This document shows, one piece after another, positions 18,281-27,170 of a DNA stretch of 64,000 bases. Numbering within the stretch: position 1 is the first letter of the stretch; each line of letters opens with the position of its first letter. The notes below the pieces were generated by a model. The model did no database searches and was not told the DNA's origin. It worked only from the letters and a program-made list of their open reading frames with translations. Source of the DNA: Psychromonas sp. MB-3u-54 (GTDB lineage Bacteria; Pseudomonadota; Gammaproteobacteria; Enterobacterales; Psychromonadaceae); contig NZ_PJBP01000185.1 of the NCBI RefSeq assembly GCF_002836415.1, forward strand, positions 1 through 64,000, in the 5' to 3' direction. The position numbers and the translations under genes were made by a program.

Positions 18281-19723
18281 TCATTCCTCAGAAAGTTTCA
18301 TTAACTCACTTTCCTTTCTTTGCTCTGTTTTCATACGTTCAACATGTACCCGTAACATTAAACCTATAGCTACCCACATTCCGACAGCCCCCTCCCGAGG
18401 ATAGAAGTTTTGACTACCAATACCTGCAATTAAAAAAGCAGAAACCAGCGCAAGAGATATTCCCCCTGTTACAACATAAATACTATATTTTCCATCTCTA
18501 AATAAACCCCAAGAATATTTGATAATTAAGAAATAAAAAATAAAAACAGGAATTCCACCTACAAAACCATTATCTTGCAACCATTGTAAATAAGAGTTGT
18601 GGGGATGAGTAAACCCTTCACTTCCACCACTCTCTGTAAATATTTTCTGTGTTAAACCTATGTTTTTCATTGCTTCACGTCCATAACCAAAGAATGGTGC
18701 TTTAATTATCGACTCCCATACGAGTGGCCACGCAATAACACGACCAGAAGTCACAGAATCGAGATCAATCTCATTTGATGCGAATTCAATGTCTTGGTTT
18801 TTTATTTCTTGTCTTCCAATTGAGTCTTCAGGTGATATTCCCTGAGTAAAACGATCTACTGCTGAGGGGGCAAATGTAAATATACCCATAAGTAAAAATG
18901 GAATTAATAATAAATACTTTCGCCATTTAAAAACACAAAAAACAAAGCCTAATATAGCCCATGTTGCATAGCCAGTTCGGCCTCCTGTTAATGCCATTGC
19001 AAGAAAAGTAAACATACATGCTGGTACAATGAAAAACCAATAAAGCTTAGTACTTACAAGCTCTTTTAAACAAAAGATAGCCCAAAAAGCACCACTCATC
19101 ATCATTGATAAGTTAACACGGTGAAAGCCTACATTTCCAGACAAGACTTTAAGTGCTTTATGTTGTAATTCATCTCCACCCATGGTTAACGCACCTAATT
19201 TCATAGCTTTTATAACCTGCAATGCCAAGAGTACGAACATTAAAGCTAGCATTACAATTGCATAATTATATTGCTTACGATTACGGCAACCATCAAAAAT
19301 AATCATTGCAGGAATCACCCATTTAAAACAATTTATAAGATACTCATTAATTGCACTTATCTCTGAAGTGGCTGAACCACCAAAGGTTTGAATTAACTCG
19401 TCCACACCGCTATGGTCGAATAGATAACGGATAACACTGGTTAAAATAATGAAACCATATAAAAACAACAATAAATTGAGGTGCTTTGGCATATCCCAAG
19501 TTAACTTTTCTTTTTTCCGATTAACTAACCATGAGCAAAAAACGTTAACAAACAAAAAATTCCAATGATTCAACCCTGGCACGTCCGCAATAGATTTAGG
19601 CATATCGGGGTGTTCAAAAACAGCCATCAGCAAAACCAGCCAGCAAGCTGCACGAAACCAATCTTTCCAAGCATAGACAGATAGATAGGCGATTAACAAT
19701 GTTAGTATAGTAAGACGAATCAA
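18281..19723 (-). CDS. O-antigen ligase / Wzy-type polymerase
   Basis: 480 residues, ten or more membrane segments. It has a large periplasmic loop containing the Wzy_C hallmark, HPHNSYLQWLQDNG, preceded by GRVIAWPLVWESI and FGYGREA. This is the O-antigen ligase/polymerase superfamily; in EPS loci with a flippase and chain-length protein it normally serves as the polymerase. It overlaps the preceding GT4 gene by 4 bp (ATGA type) and is the last gene of the seven-gene minus-strand operon running from 26613. The C-terminus ends in a short charged cytoplasmic tail. Confidence 0.87.
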   Translation of the reverse strand: MIRLTILTLLIAYLSVYAWKDWFRAACWLVLLMAVFEHPDMPKSIADVPGLNHWNFLFVNVFCSWLVNRKKEKLTWDMPKHLNLLLFLYGFIILTSVIRYLFDHSGVDELIQTFGGSATSEISAINEYLINCFKWVIPAMIIFDGCRNRKQYNYAIVMLALMFVLLALQVIKAMKLGALTMGGDELQHKALKVLSGNVGFHRVNLSMMMSGAFWAIFCLKELVSTKLYWFFIVPACMFTFLAMALTGGRTGYATWAILGFVFCVFKWRKYLLLIPFLLMGIFTFAPSAVDRFTQGISPEDSIGRQEIKNQDIEFASNEIDLDSVTSGRVIAWPLVWESIIKAPFFGYGREAMKNIGLTQKIFTESGGSEGFTHPHNSYLQWLQDNGFVGGIPVFIFYFLIIKYSWGLFRDGKYSIYVVTGGISLALVSAFLIAGIGSQNFYPREGAVGMWVAIGLMLRVHVERMKTEQRKESELMKLSEE

Positions 19724-20976
19724 TGTGAGCTCTTTGATTTTTTTAAATTAAAGGAATAATTAATACTCTGCCACTGCTCCGTTACTGAAGGCACTGTAAA
19801 TGCGTTTGTTGCACTTAATGCATTCGCTGTAAACGTGGAATACTGCAGAGGTGCAGCAAACATTGCGACAAAAGCGCGGGCAAATTCCTCTTGAGTGAGT
19901 TCTTCGATTAAATAACCATTAATATCATTTTTTAGAATATCCCCTAAATCGCCTACATCTGAAGTTATTGCAGGCAACCCTGACATCATCGCCTGAATTA
20001 ATGCTTGCGATAGCCCTTCTGAGTCTGAGGTTAAAACAAAGCAACGCGATTGCTTTATCCAGAAATCTACATTGCTTTGCCACCCGGTAAAGACAACCTG
20101 CTCTGATAATCCTAACTCTTGAGCTAACTTTTCTAATTGTAGTTTATTTGGTCCATCACCAATGATTACGGCACTAATATCTGGCTTAGATACTTTAGCT
20201 AACTTAATTGCATGTAAAAAACGATCAACACGTTTCACTTCAGATAAACGACCAATCAATATTAAATCATATTTTTTTTCAACATTAACATCTGGACAAA
20301 AAATATCGTTATCAAATCCGCCAGGTACTATCTCACATGGCGCAGTGATGCCTTTTGCTTTAAAATATTCAACAGCAGATGTACCCATAGTCACCACCAC
20401 ACTCATAACGTCAACCGATTTTAATAGCAGCTTTTCAATAAATAAGTCTGTTTGGCCAATACGATTAAAAATGCGACTTTCCGTTTTAATACCACCACCT
20501 TGGACTTCTCTAGGCCCACCGCCACAAATATATACGGATTTAGCGCCAATCAAACGCGCCAGCAAAACCACGATAAGACCATTAACCAACAGATGAAAAC
20601 CAACAAGTACATCTGGTCTTTCTTTTACGACTAACCATGAAAAAAACAGTAACCGCGCACCGACTTGCCCTGCTATTTTTTGCAACCACCACGGAGCATA
20701 AGCCCCTTGAACATTATTCATTGCCGGCACTGGCGTAGCGGAAACCATGATAAGCTTAGCGCAATTATTTGCATTCGCCATTGGTTTTAAGTGAGTGATT
20801 AACCAATGATCGGAATAAAATGTACCAGTGACCAAAACTCTTACCTGTGCAGGCACTTTCTTTTGAGGCATTACTTTAGATAGTGTCAACAAGCAGTAAT
20901 AAATAGTTAATACGCTTCGCAGTATCCAGCGGTAAATGTGCTGAACTGGTGTAGCGGTGTTATTTTTATTTTTCAT
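19720..20976 (-). CDS. GT4 family glycosyltransferase
   Basis: 418 residues with a GT-B fold. A hydrophobic N-terminal segment (about 15-32) is followed by an acceptor domain. YDLILIGRLSEVKRVDRFLH (about 240) marks the start of the donor domain, and VVFTGWQSNV and S-D-S-E-G-L-S-Q-A-L-I-Q-A-M-x-x-G complete the GT4 signature, with Ser in place of Pro and Gln in place of Glu-like positions. It lies between the deacetylase-like gene (7 bp gap) and the polymerase (4 bp overlap), so it is co-transcribed. Probably adds a sugar of the repeat unit. Confidence 0.85.
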   Translation of the reverse strand: MKNKNNTATPVQHIYRWILRSVLTIYYCLLTLSKVMPQKKVPAQVRVLVTGTFYSDHWLITHLKPMANANNCAKLIMVSATPVPAMNNVQGAYAPWWLQKIAGQVGARLLFFSWLVVKERPDVLVGFHLLVNGLIVVLLARLIGAKSVYICGGGPREVQGGGIKTESRIFNRIGQTDLFIEKLLLKSVDVMSVVVTMGTSAVEYFKAKGITAPCEIVPGGFDNDIFCPDVNVEKKYDLILIGRLSEVKRVDRFLHAIKLAKVSKPDISAVIIGDGPNKLQLEKLAQELGLSEQVVFTGWQSNVDFWIKQSRCFVLTSDSEGLSQALIQAMMSGLPAITSDVGDLGDILKNDINGYLIEELTQEEFARAFVAMFAAPLQYSTFTANALSATNAFTVPSVTEQWQSINYSFNLKKSKSSH

Positions 20977-20983
20977 AGGTTTA

Positions 20984-22195
20984 TCACAATTGGTCAGGAT
21001 AATTTAACGGTAACCAAGCAATTGACACACTGCTACGGTTTGTTTGATCAGGTTGATTAATTTGTAGGTTTAGGTACTTTTCACCATTAACATACAAACT
21101 GGTTTTCTCTGGTTTGTCTACATACCAAGTAAGCCCATGAAGATCTTCACCACAGTAAGCAGTTGTGAAATGAATCTGTGTTTCACCTCCTTGCAATTTC
21201 ACCACAAAACCAAGTTCCTCTACGGTGCGGTTATACCCTAACAAACGGCGCGTTGTGGTTACTAAAATTTGCTTTTTTTGTTGATAGCTGGCTAATAATT
21301 CAAACGCTTGCCTGGTTTGCTCTGAAAAAGGTTCCCGCTCTGAAAATACTTTACCAAGATGACTATAAAATATACTGCAACCTTGATTTTTCACTAATGT
21401 ATTTAATACTGCAGGGGTTAACACATTATGGATACCTCGGGCAGAATCGAAAATTGATACACCACCCCAGGAGGGGTTGCAACGCATAAACTCTAAAACA
21501 GGTGAGCCATCTGTCAGCATCGTTTTTCTTAATACTTTATTCGCGCTATGCATAGCATATTTTTGATTACCTAACCGCGCTAGCCATCCTTTAATAAATT
21601 CCAACAGTATAGTTTTGCTCGATGCTTTAAACTGTTTTCGGTTAAAAATACTAGCATAACTACGTTTGGCATTCTGAGCCACACAACTGCTTACACGCCC
21701 TTTCCATATAAAAGGCAATCCACCTGACTGTACCGTTAAATCAGTATGATAAGCTGCTGCACCAATTTCTGCACCTTGGCCCTGCATAATATCATTATCT
21801 AAATTAGTGGCAGCTTGGCCGTGATCGACCCACACCTCTATTTTTCTTTCGCCTTGGCGTATCACAGACCAATATTTTTCAATTTTTTCTCGGCTAATGA
21901 CAAAATCACCAAAGGAATGCAAGCAATCGATATGTCCAGATTGAATTAATTTATGTATCTTTTCACGACCGTCATTATCGGTATTGGTATAGGAGAAGTT
22001 ATGTGCAGGCATATCAAAAAAGATCGTATTGCCAACTTCTAGGCCAACACCTTTTCCAAGCAAGGTCTCTTTCGTGGTATTTAAATAGCGTGCTGTTTCA
22101 AAATAAATATCTTTATTCGGCGTTTCATCTAAATCGCTACAGATAGTAAGCATAGCTTGATAGGGGTAAGGGTATTTTCTTATTTTAACTCGCAT
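20984..22195 (-). CDS. Unknown protein, possible divergent NodB-like glycoside deacetylase/hydrolase
   Basis: 403 residues. The first strand reads AMLTICSDLDET, placing acidic residues where NodB-fold enzymes keep the catalytic Asp-Asp. GHIDCLHSFGD (about 98-108) supplies two histidines spaced like a metal site, and VWVDHGQAATN follows. The C-terminal 90 residues look like a small beta domain. These features point to the glycoside hydrolase/deacetylase superfamily, but the protein is too divergent to assign a reaction. No signal peptide is visible. It sits 9 bp after a clear polysaccharide deacetylase gene and 7 bp before the GT4 gene, so it serves the same pathway. Confidence 0.5.
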   Translation of the reverse strand: MRVKIRKYPYPYQAMLTICSDLDETPNKDIYFETARYLNTTKETLLGKGVGLEVGNTIFFDMPAHNFSYTNTDNDGREKIHKLIQSGHIDCLHSFGDFVISREKIEKYWSVIRQGERKIEVWVDHGQAATNLDNDIMQGQGAEIGAAAYHTDLTVQSGGLPFIWKGRVSSCVAQNAKRSYASIFNRKQFKASSKTILLEFIKGWLARLGNQKYAMHSANKVLRKTMLTDGSPVLEFMRCNPSWGGVSIFDSARGIHNVLTPAVLNTLVKNQGCSIFYSHLGKVFSEREPFSEQTRQAFELLASYQQKKQILVTTTRRLLGYNRTVEELGFVVKLQGGETQIHFTTAYCGEDLHGLTWYVDKPEKTSLYVNGEKYLNLQINQPDQTNRSSVSIAWLPLNYPDQL

Positions 22196-22204
22196 AACGT
22201 CTCG

Positions 22205-23239
22205 TTAAATCCGTAGTGGACTAATCGCATATAAAACATCATTACTTTTTTCTTGTATCGGAATACTAAAACGCCTCAGTTTCATCATGTCATCTCCTGG
22301 GGAGTTCAGCCCTTTCTTCGTTGTCACAGCCAACTCATAGCCAGCATCTGCAACCATCTTTGAGACAACATCATCAACATTACCGTTGGGGTAACAAAAA
22401 TATTTACATGCTTTATCTAAGTGTAACTCGATTTTTTCTTTTGAAGCCACCAACTGCTCGCGAGCTGTAATATGATCTGTTAATGCAATCCTAATGTGAT
22501 CAACTGTATGGCTCCCTACATCAAATTTATCACTATTTGATACCTCAATTAACTCCGACCAACTTGCAAGCCGAGTCCAATCATCTACCTTTATAATGTC
22601 AGTCAGTGCCTTACTTGTTTCAGTTTCGATCTGACTTGAAATACGATCTAAAGCATCGCGCATTTCTATGTCAGTTAAATAAAAGGCTTTGCATTTAGAT
22701 CTAAATTTTGCATACGATTGTTTCAGTTTTGCTCGACTGGAGGTGTTGAAAGTAAATTTTTCAGAGCCGAATAATATGAAGAAACGATCTTCAGTTAATT
22801 GCTGCAAAGCATAATCTAGGCGATCAAACCAAAATGGGCTACATTGATCGATATTTTTTGTCGATATAAAAATGGTGGGTTTAATATCATACTTATTAAA
22901 CACCTCTCCAGCATAGGTTAGATTATTCCAGTAACCATCATCCAGGGTAAAAACCAAACCATTTTTAACACTGGGTAAAACACCACTCAATATATTTTTA
23001 GCATGTCCCAATGAAATAAAGGTGTAATGCTCTGATAGTATCCGGATCGTCCGTTCCAAAACTTCAGGTTTTAGCTGTTCTCTTAGTGGCTGCCACAAAA
23101 CATTTTCATGATCAAACATTACCCCATGCATTGAAACAATTGTAATTTTATGCTGAAATAGTCGCCGTACTAGTCTACCTAAGCCCAGTAGAAAAAGTTT
23201 TTTAAATAAATAGTTATAACCTTTTTTAAAAAATGCCAT
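22205..23239 (-). CDS. Polysaccharide deacetylase (NodB/CE4-like)
   Basis: 344 residues, paralogue of the protein at 5996-7036. TLDDGY (Asp100-Asp101) and GSHTVDH (His244, His248) give the metal site, and FCYPNG near 285 is the intact NodB motif that is altered in the paralogue. An N-terminal hydrophobic and basic stretch (residues 10-30) may attach it to the membrane. The start overlaps the flippase gene by 14 bp. Removal of an acetyl group from an N-acetylated sugar of the repeat unit or polymer is likely. Presence of two paralogues in one locus suggests two different acetylated positions. Confidence 0.85.
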   Translation of the reverse strand: MAFFKKGYNYLFKKLFLLGLGRLVRRLFQHKITIVSMHGVMFDHENVLWQPLREQLKPEVLERTIRILSEHYTFISLGHAKNILSGVLPSVKNGLVFTLDDGYWNNLTYAGEVFNKYDIKPTIFISTKNIDQCSPFWFDRLDYALQQLTEDRFFILFGSEKFTFNTSSRAKLKQSYAKFRSKCKAFYLTDIEMRDALDRISSQIETETSKALTDIIKVDDWTRLASWSELIEVSNSDKFDVGSHTVDHIRIALTDHITAREQLVASKEKIELHLDKACKYFCYPNGNVDDVVSKMVADAGYELAVTTKKGLNSPGDDMMKLRRFSIPIQEKSNDVLYAISPLRI

Positions 23240-24794
23240 TATTAATTCTCTTTTTAAATATTTTCCCTAATATTTTATTTCTTTGTGACCTAGTCAGTAT
23301 CACAAGACTATAGCTAACAATGAGAGAGAGCACAGCCAACAGCAAAAAAAACAAGCTGAATCCAAAATTATATTGATCATAGCTGTGACGAGCTAAGAGA
23401 ATTAACCCTGTAAATGGAGTCACTGCAATGATTGGTTTCAATATTGCAAAAGCTACATACTGAAAAAGAGGTAATTCTAATTTTTTACATGTGTAAATAG
23501 GCATCATCACACCGTAACTTAGATTCATTGGTACTGTTAGACCTATAGCTGCCGAAATAAGAGTTAACTCATTACTTAACGAATAAATATAGAAACATGA
23601 AAAAGCCATCACTATAACCAAAAAAAGATAAATCGATATCTTACCGTGTTTATTCATCCCCATCAGAATCCGCAATGAGCAATCTTGAGAAACAGGCAAT
23701 AAAACTCCCAAGGCTAATATTGATACCAACATTTGATTGACATAATCAGGCCCCATCCACAATAAAAGAATCAGATCTCCTGATATCAACAATGTAATAA
23801 CAAGAGGCAGCGTAAAAGCAAAGCTTAGCTTGGTTGTTATTAAATAGAATTGTTTTAATTCTCCTCGTTGACTCGGATCTAACATCGCTCCCACGGAAGG
23901 GGTCAATATCATAGTAAACTTAGATATAAACACACGAATATGCCGTGTTAAGGCCAACGGTCGTGCAAAAATTGCTAATGCAGCAGGTCCCATAGCTCCT
24001 ACGATCATAAGATTGATTGACTGCAACAAAAAGATTGGAGGTAATGTAGCAAACTTGCATTTGACCCCATAACCCAGAAGTTCTTTAGCCGTGCTAAAAG
24101 ATGCAGACTTCAGATTTAATTTCAATGGTTGACATAATTTATATGTCACAACTGCACGTATGACATCTGACAATGCATTACTGACAAAATAAGCGAAAGC
24201 CATACCTACAAGACCATACCCTGAGAGCAACATGGTTAACATCAAAGATAAAGTGACAAAGCTTTCAGCTGCAGTTATTCCATTATGTAAATCCCATCTA
24301 TGAAATCCAGTTAAGATACCTCGGGATGCAGAAAATAAGTTATTAAAAGCAAGGCTCAGCCCTAGAAACAACATGACATATTGAGTCAATTCAACATGCT
24401 CCCCTAATCTCTCAGCAAACAGTGTCGAGAAGCTCGTTATTACCGCTAACGTACCAAGCACAATCAATATGCACACAAAAAATTGAATGCATATAACCGT
24501 ATTAAAAATATTGTTCAACTTATGTTGATTATTTTCAGCACGAGCCTTAGATATAAACCTATTTGAATCTGATCCGACACCTAAACCAACCAACACTAGA
24601 TAATTTACAAATGTCCAGCAAAAATCCCATATCCCCAACTGTACAGAACCAATAAATTGATCAACTAATCTTGGCATAATAAAGCCTGAAACCACTAAGA
24701 CTAAGTGGCTTGACCAGCTTATTAAAGTATTCCATAAAATCCTGCTTTTACCGGTAAAATCCTCTGGTATCGACTTTGATTTTTCCGTTTCCAT
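23226..24794 (-). CDS. Oligosaccharide flippase (Wzx-like, MATE/MOP superfamily)
   Basis: 522 residues with about 14 membrane helices. The N-terminal helix pair and the pattern VSGFIMPRLVDQFIG followed by GIWDFCWTFVNYLVLVGLGV are typical of polysaccharide transporters (Polysacc_synt family). It presumably moves lipid-linked repeat units across the inner membrane for polymerisation by the Wzy-like protein at 18281. It lies 7 bp after the sulfotransferase gene and overlaps the deacetylase by 14 bp, in the middle of the operon. Confidence 0.88.
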   Translation of the reverse strand: METEKSKSIPEDFTGKSRILWNTLISWSSHLVLVVSGFIMPRLVDQFIGSVQLGIWDFCWTFVNYLVLVGLGVGSDSNRFISKARAENNQHKLNNIFNTVICIQFFVCILIVLGTLAVITSFSTLFAERLGEHVELTQYVMLFLGLSLAFNNLFSASRGILTGFHRWDLHNGITAAESFVTLSLMLTMLLSGYGLVGMAFAYFVSNALSDVIRAVVTYKLCQPLKLNLKSASFSTAKELLGYGVKCKFATLPPIFLLQSINLMIVGAMGPAALAIFARPLALTRHIRVFISKFTMILTPSVGAMLDPSQRGELKQFYLITTKLSFAFTLPLVITLLISGDLILLLWMGPDYVNQMLVSILALGVLLPVSQDCSLRILMGMNKHGKISIYLFLVIVMAFSCFYIYSLSNELTLISAAIGLTVPMNLSYGVMMPIYTCKKLELPLFQYVAFAILKPIIAVTPFTGLILLARHSYDQYNFGFSLFFLLLAVLSLIVSYSLVILTRSQRNKILGKIFKKRINNGIF

Positions 24795-24801
24795 TAAAAC
24801 A

Positions 24802-25785
24802 CTACCCGTTATAGCCTAAATATCTATTGTAATGACCCGCTATAGAATTAAATGTTGCTAACTCTTGCTCTGAAAGTTCACTTTTCCACCTGTCATCTAA
24901 CTTAATTATTTCACTATTATCCAAACGCATACCATTACCGACCACATGGTGCTCAACCGTTTTAAAAAAAAAACATTTTTTTGTAGGATCAACACCAATA
25001 AATTCAAAAATACTATCTAATGTTTGCTCGGTATTGTTACAAATATCTTCGTAGTGAACCTGCATCCACTTTTCTTTGAGCATAGTGGCTAATATGGCTT
25101 GGGTTTCTTGGTTGGAGCGCCCCCATTCTCGAGCGCCAATTTCAATACTCCTTCCTTGCTCCATTGATTTACCTGCCCCACCACCACGAAGCTTAGGATC
25201 TTTGGCATCTGCATATTCAGAAGGGTTTTTATAGGCTAACGATACGCCACGACCATCTCTCACTACCCAGATCACTTTGATATCGAGATCTTTATTTTTT
25301 AGTAAATATTTAAGGCGAATACCAATTTTAGAAGAATCAACAACAGCCTTAACACCTGCTTGTTCTGCGATTGCACTGACGTAATCTGCATTACGTTTTT
25401 GTAATATCGGCAATTGCTTGCGCCAGGTGGGTGAAAGTGACAGTAAACAATCTCGAAGAAATTCAACAAATGGTGCCCGCACTAACGGCTTAAGCAGCTT
25501 TAATATATAGGGAGTTGCACCAGTACGCATATCCATACCTGCTGCAGATATAGAAAAATCCTGCCCTCTTTGGGCCATTTTTTCACTAAGCCCTTGCCAG
25601 AAGCTACATTTTCCAACTAGCGTTTTACATGAACATAAATAACTCTCTTTATCACCTAAATTAACCGCTTTTAATTCCCCAACACTGCATAAATCAGGGT
25701 GGGCACCCAATAACATCGCAGTCATGGTTGAGCCTGAATGGCTAGCGGCGGCTAAATAAATTAACTGTTGTTTTTTATTACTCAT
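24802..25785 (-). CDS. Sulfotransferase
   Basis: 327 residues. The 5'-phosphosulfate loop is LAAASHSGSTMTAMLLGAHP at the N-terminus, and the 3'-phosphate binding region reads VDSSK then VVRDGRGVSLAY (about 175). Both sites bind PAPS, the sulfate donor. Central basic residues and REWGRSN are typical of bacterial sulfotransferases of polysaccharide loci. It is second in the operon, 24 bp after the GT26 gene and 7 bp before the flippase, so the sulfate is probably added to the lipid-linked repeat unit in the cytoplasm. The EPS would then be a sulfated polymer, a feature common in marine bacteria. Confidence 0.85.
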   Translation of the reverse strand: MSNKKQQLIYLAAASHSGSTMTAMLLGAHPDLCSVGELKAVNLGDKESYLCSCKTLVGKCSFWQGLSEKMAQRGQDFSISAAGMDMRTGATPYILKLLKPLVRAPFVEFLRDCLLSLSPTWRKQLPILQKRNADYVSAIAEQAGVKAVVDSSKIGIRLKYLLKNKDLDIKVIWVVRDGRGVSLAYKNPSEYADAKDPKLRGGGAGKSMEQGRSIEIGAREWGRSNQETQAILATMLKEKWMQVHYEDICNNTEQTLDSIFEFIGVDPTKKCFFFKTVEHHVVGNGMRLDNSEIIKLDDRWKSELSEQELATFNSIAGHYNRYLGYNG

Positions 25786-25809
25786 AATTTAACGGCTTAA
25801 TTTTATTGA

Positions 25810-26613
25810 CTAGAGAGGTTTGCTAGGCAGAAAAATTTCTTTGACCAACATGCCTAAGAATAAAGTATTGGTGACCAGATAGCGTTTCCATAAGCGCCCA
25901 GGCTCTTGTACCACCCGATACAGCCATTCCATGCCATATTTTTGCCACGATAGTGGCGCACGCTGTACTTTTCCTGCTAATACATCGAATGAACCGCCGA
26001 CGCCATGCACAACAGGTACACGCATCGTTTTGTTCCAGCGCGCCATAAATTGCTCTTTTTTGGGGGAAGTGATGGCAACAAATAAAACATCAGCATCGGA
26101 ATCAGTAATTTGTTGGGCGACAGCAGCTTCTTCCCTGTCACTAAAATAACCGTGTTGAGTGCCTGCAATGACGACACCAGGATATTGCTTACGAATTTCC
26201 GCCTCGGTTCTAGCCGATATTTCAGGAGTAGCACCAAGACAAAATACACGGTAGCCTTCTTTGTTGCCGCGGCTCAATATTCCATGCATTAAATCAATTC
26301 CGGTAATACGTTCAGGTAAGGTTTTTCTTAAAATTTTACTTGCCATGACAACAGAACTGCCGTCAGCAAGGATCATATTTGAACTACGGACATCTTTGCC
26401 AAGCTTGGGATTGCGCTTCATATTGACAATTTTGGCCGCATTTAACATACCGATATGTAAGGATTTTTTGTTTTTTATCGCGCTATCAATATGATCGAGG
26501 GCTTGCGATGAGGTGAGTATGTGAACTTTAATACCAAATAAACAGACATCCCTTTGCGTTACTTCCAATGTAGAAAGCGAGGAGAAATCCCTAATATTTT
26601 GTGACGCTGACAT
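25810..26613 (-). CDS. WecG/TagA/CpsF family glycosyltransferase (GT26)
   Basis: 267 residues. Family 26 signatures are present: LNAAKIVNMKRNP, ILADGSSVVMASK, RITGIDLMHG, FCLGATPE, GYFSDREEAAVAQQI, ITSPKKEQFMARW and VHGVGGSFDVLAGKVQRAP. WecG, the best-known member, moves N-acetylmannosaminuronic acid from UDP to a lipid-linked GlcNAc. WecB and WecC, which make UDP-ManNAcA, are encoded at 33650 and 34869, so ManNAcA is a plausible donor here. It is the first gene of the seven-gene minus-strand operon; its 5' end faces a 557-bp gap with the promoter and an IS3 remnant. Confidence 0.87.
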   Translation of the reverse strand: MSASQNIRDFSSLSTLEVTQRDVCLFGIKVHILTSSQALDHIDSAIKNKKSLHIGMLNAAKIVNMKRNPKLGKDVRSSNMILADGSSVVMASKILRKTLPERITGIDLMHGILSRGNKEGYRVFCLGATPEISARTEAEIRKQYPGVVIAGTQHGYFSDREEAAVAQQITDSDADVLFVAITSPKKEQFMARWNKTMRVPVVHGVGGSFDVLAGKVQRAPLSWQKYGMEWLYRVVQEPGRLWKRYLVTNTLFLGMLVKEIFLPSKPL

Positions 26614-26967
26614 AAGCTACCTCACATAATCTAAAATGTTGTTAAATAAGAAACTAAACCATAAGAACATAATTAGAATAGACCAAATTATAATTTCTGC
26701 CCCTGAGACTTATCACTTATAAACAGCCCTTTACATTGGCATCAAATAGTTGTCATAAAAATAGCTGCAACTATACTTGCCACAGATGTCTAAGCAATAA
26801 ATAAAAAACATCACTCTTTAATGTCATATTCATTTAAGTTATTCATTTAAGAGACTAATAAAGCTAATGCATTTTAATCTCCCATTCTGTTTGTCAGCTT
26901 TTTTAGAAGATATGTTTTTCACCTTATTTTTTAATTATTGAATGCACAAAAGAATAAATAGTTACAT

Positions 26968-27150
26968 CCATTGAGTGCTGGTAGAACGGCTTTTTGGCAG
27001 TTTAAGAATGAATGGTTATTAAATATTGTTCATTTAACGCATTAAACGATAACGATGGATGTTGAATCATATATCCGTTATTACAAACATCAGCGACTTC
27101 GTACAACACTTAGTGATTTAATCGCAGGTGTCCGCTTGGACAGAACCAGA
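26968..27150 (+). pseudogene. IS3-family transposase C-terminal remnant
   Basis: A single frame, broken by one stop codon, reads WQFKNEWLLNIVHLTH and then DVESYIRYYKHQRLRTTLSD. This matches the end of IS3 OrfB proteins (F-x-x-L-K-x-E-W, Y-I-x-x-Y-N-x-x-R-x-H-x-x-L). It lies between the divergent minus-strand operon and the exosortase gene, ending about 20 bp before the latter. The rest of the gap (26614-26967) must hold the two divergent promoters, but none was identified with confidence. Confidence 0.6.
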
Positions 27151-27170
27151 ATATATATTAGGGATATGAA

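Noticed and set aside
26766-26782. Possible sigma-54 promoter for the minus-strand EPS operon (TGGCAAGTATAGTTGC on the minus strand)
   Set aside because: GG and GC are 11 bp apart instead of 10 and the -24 half is imperfect. Sigma-54 spacing is strict, so this is probably chance.
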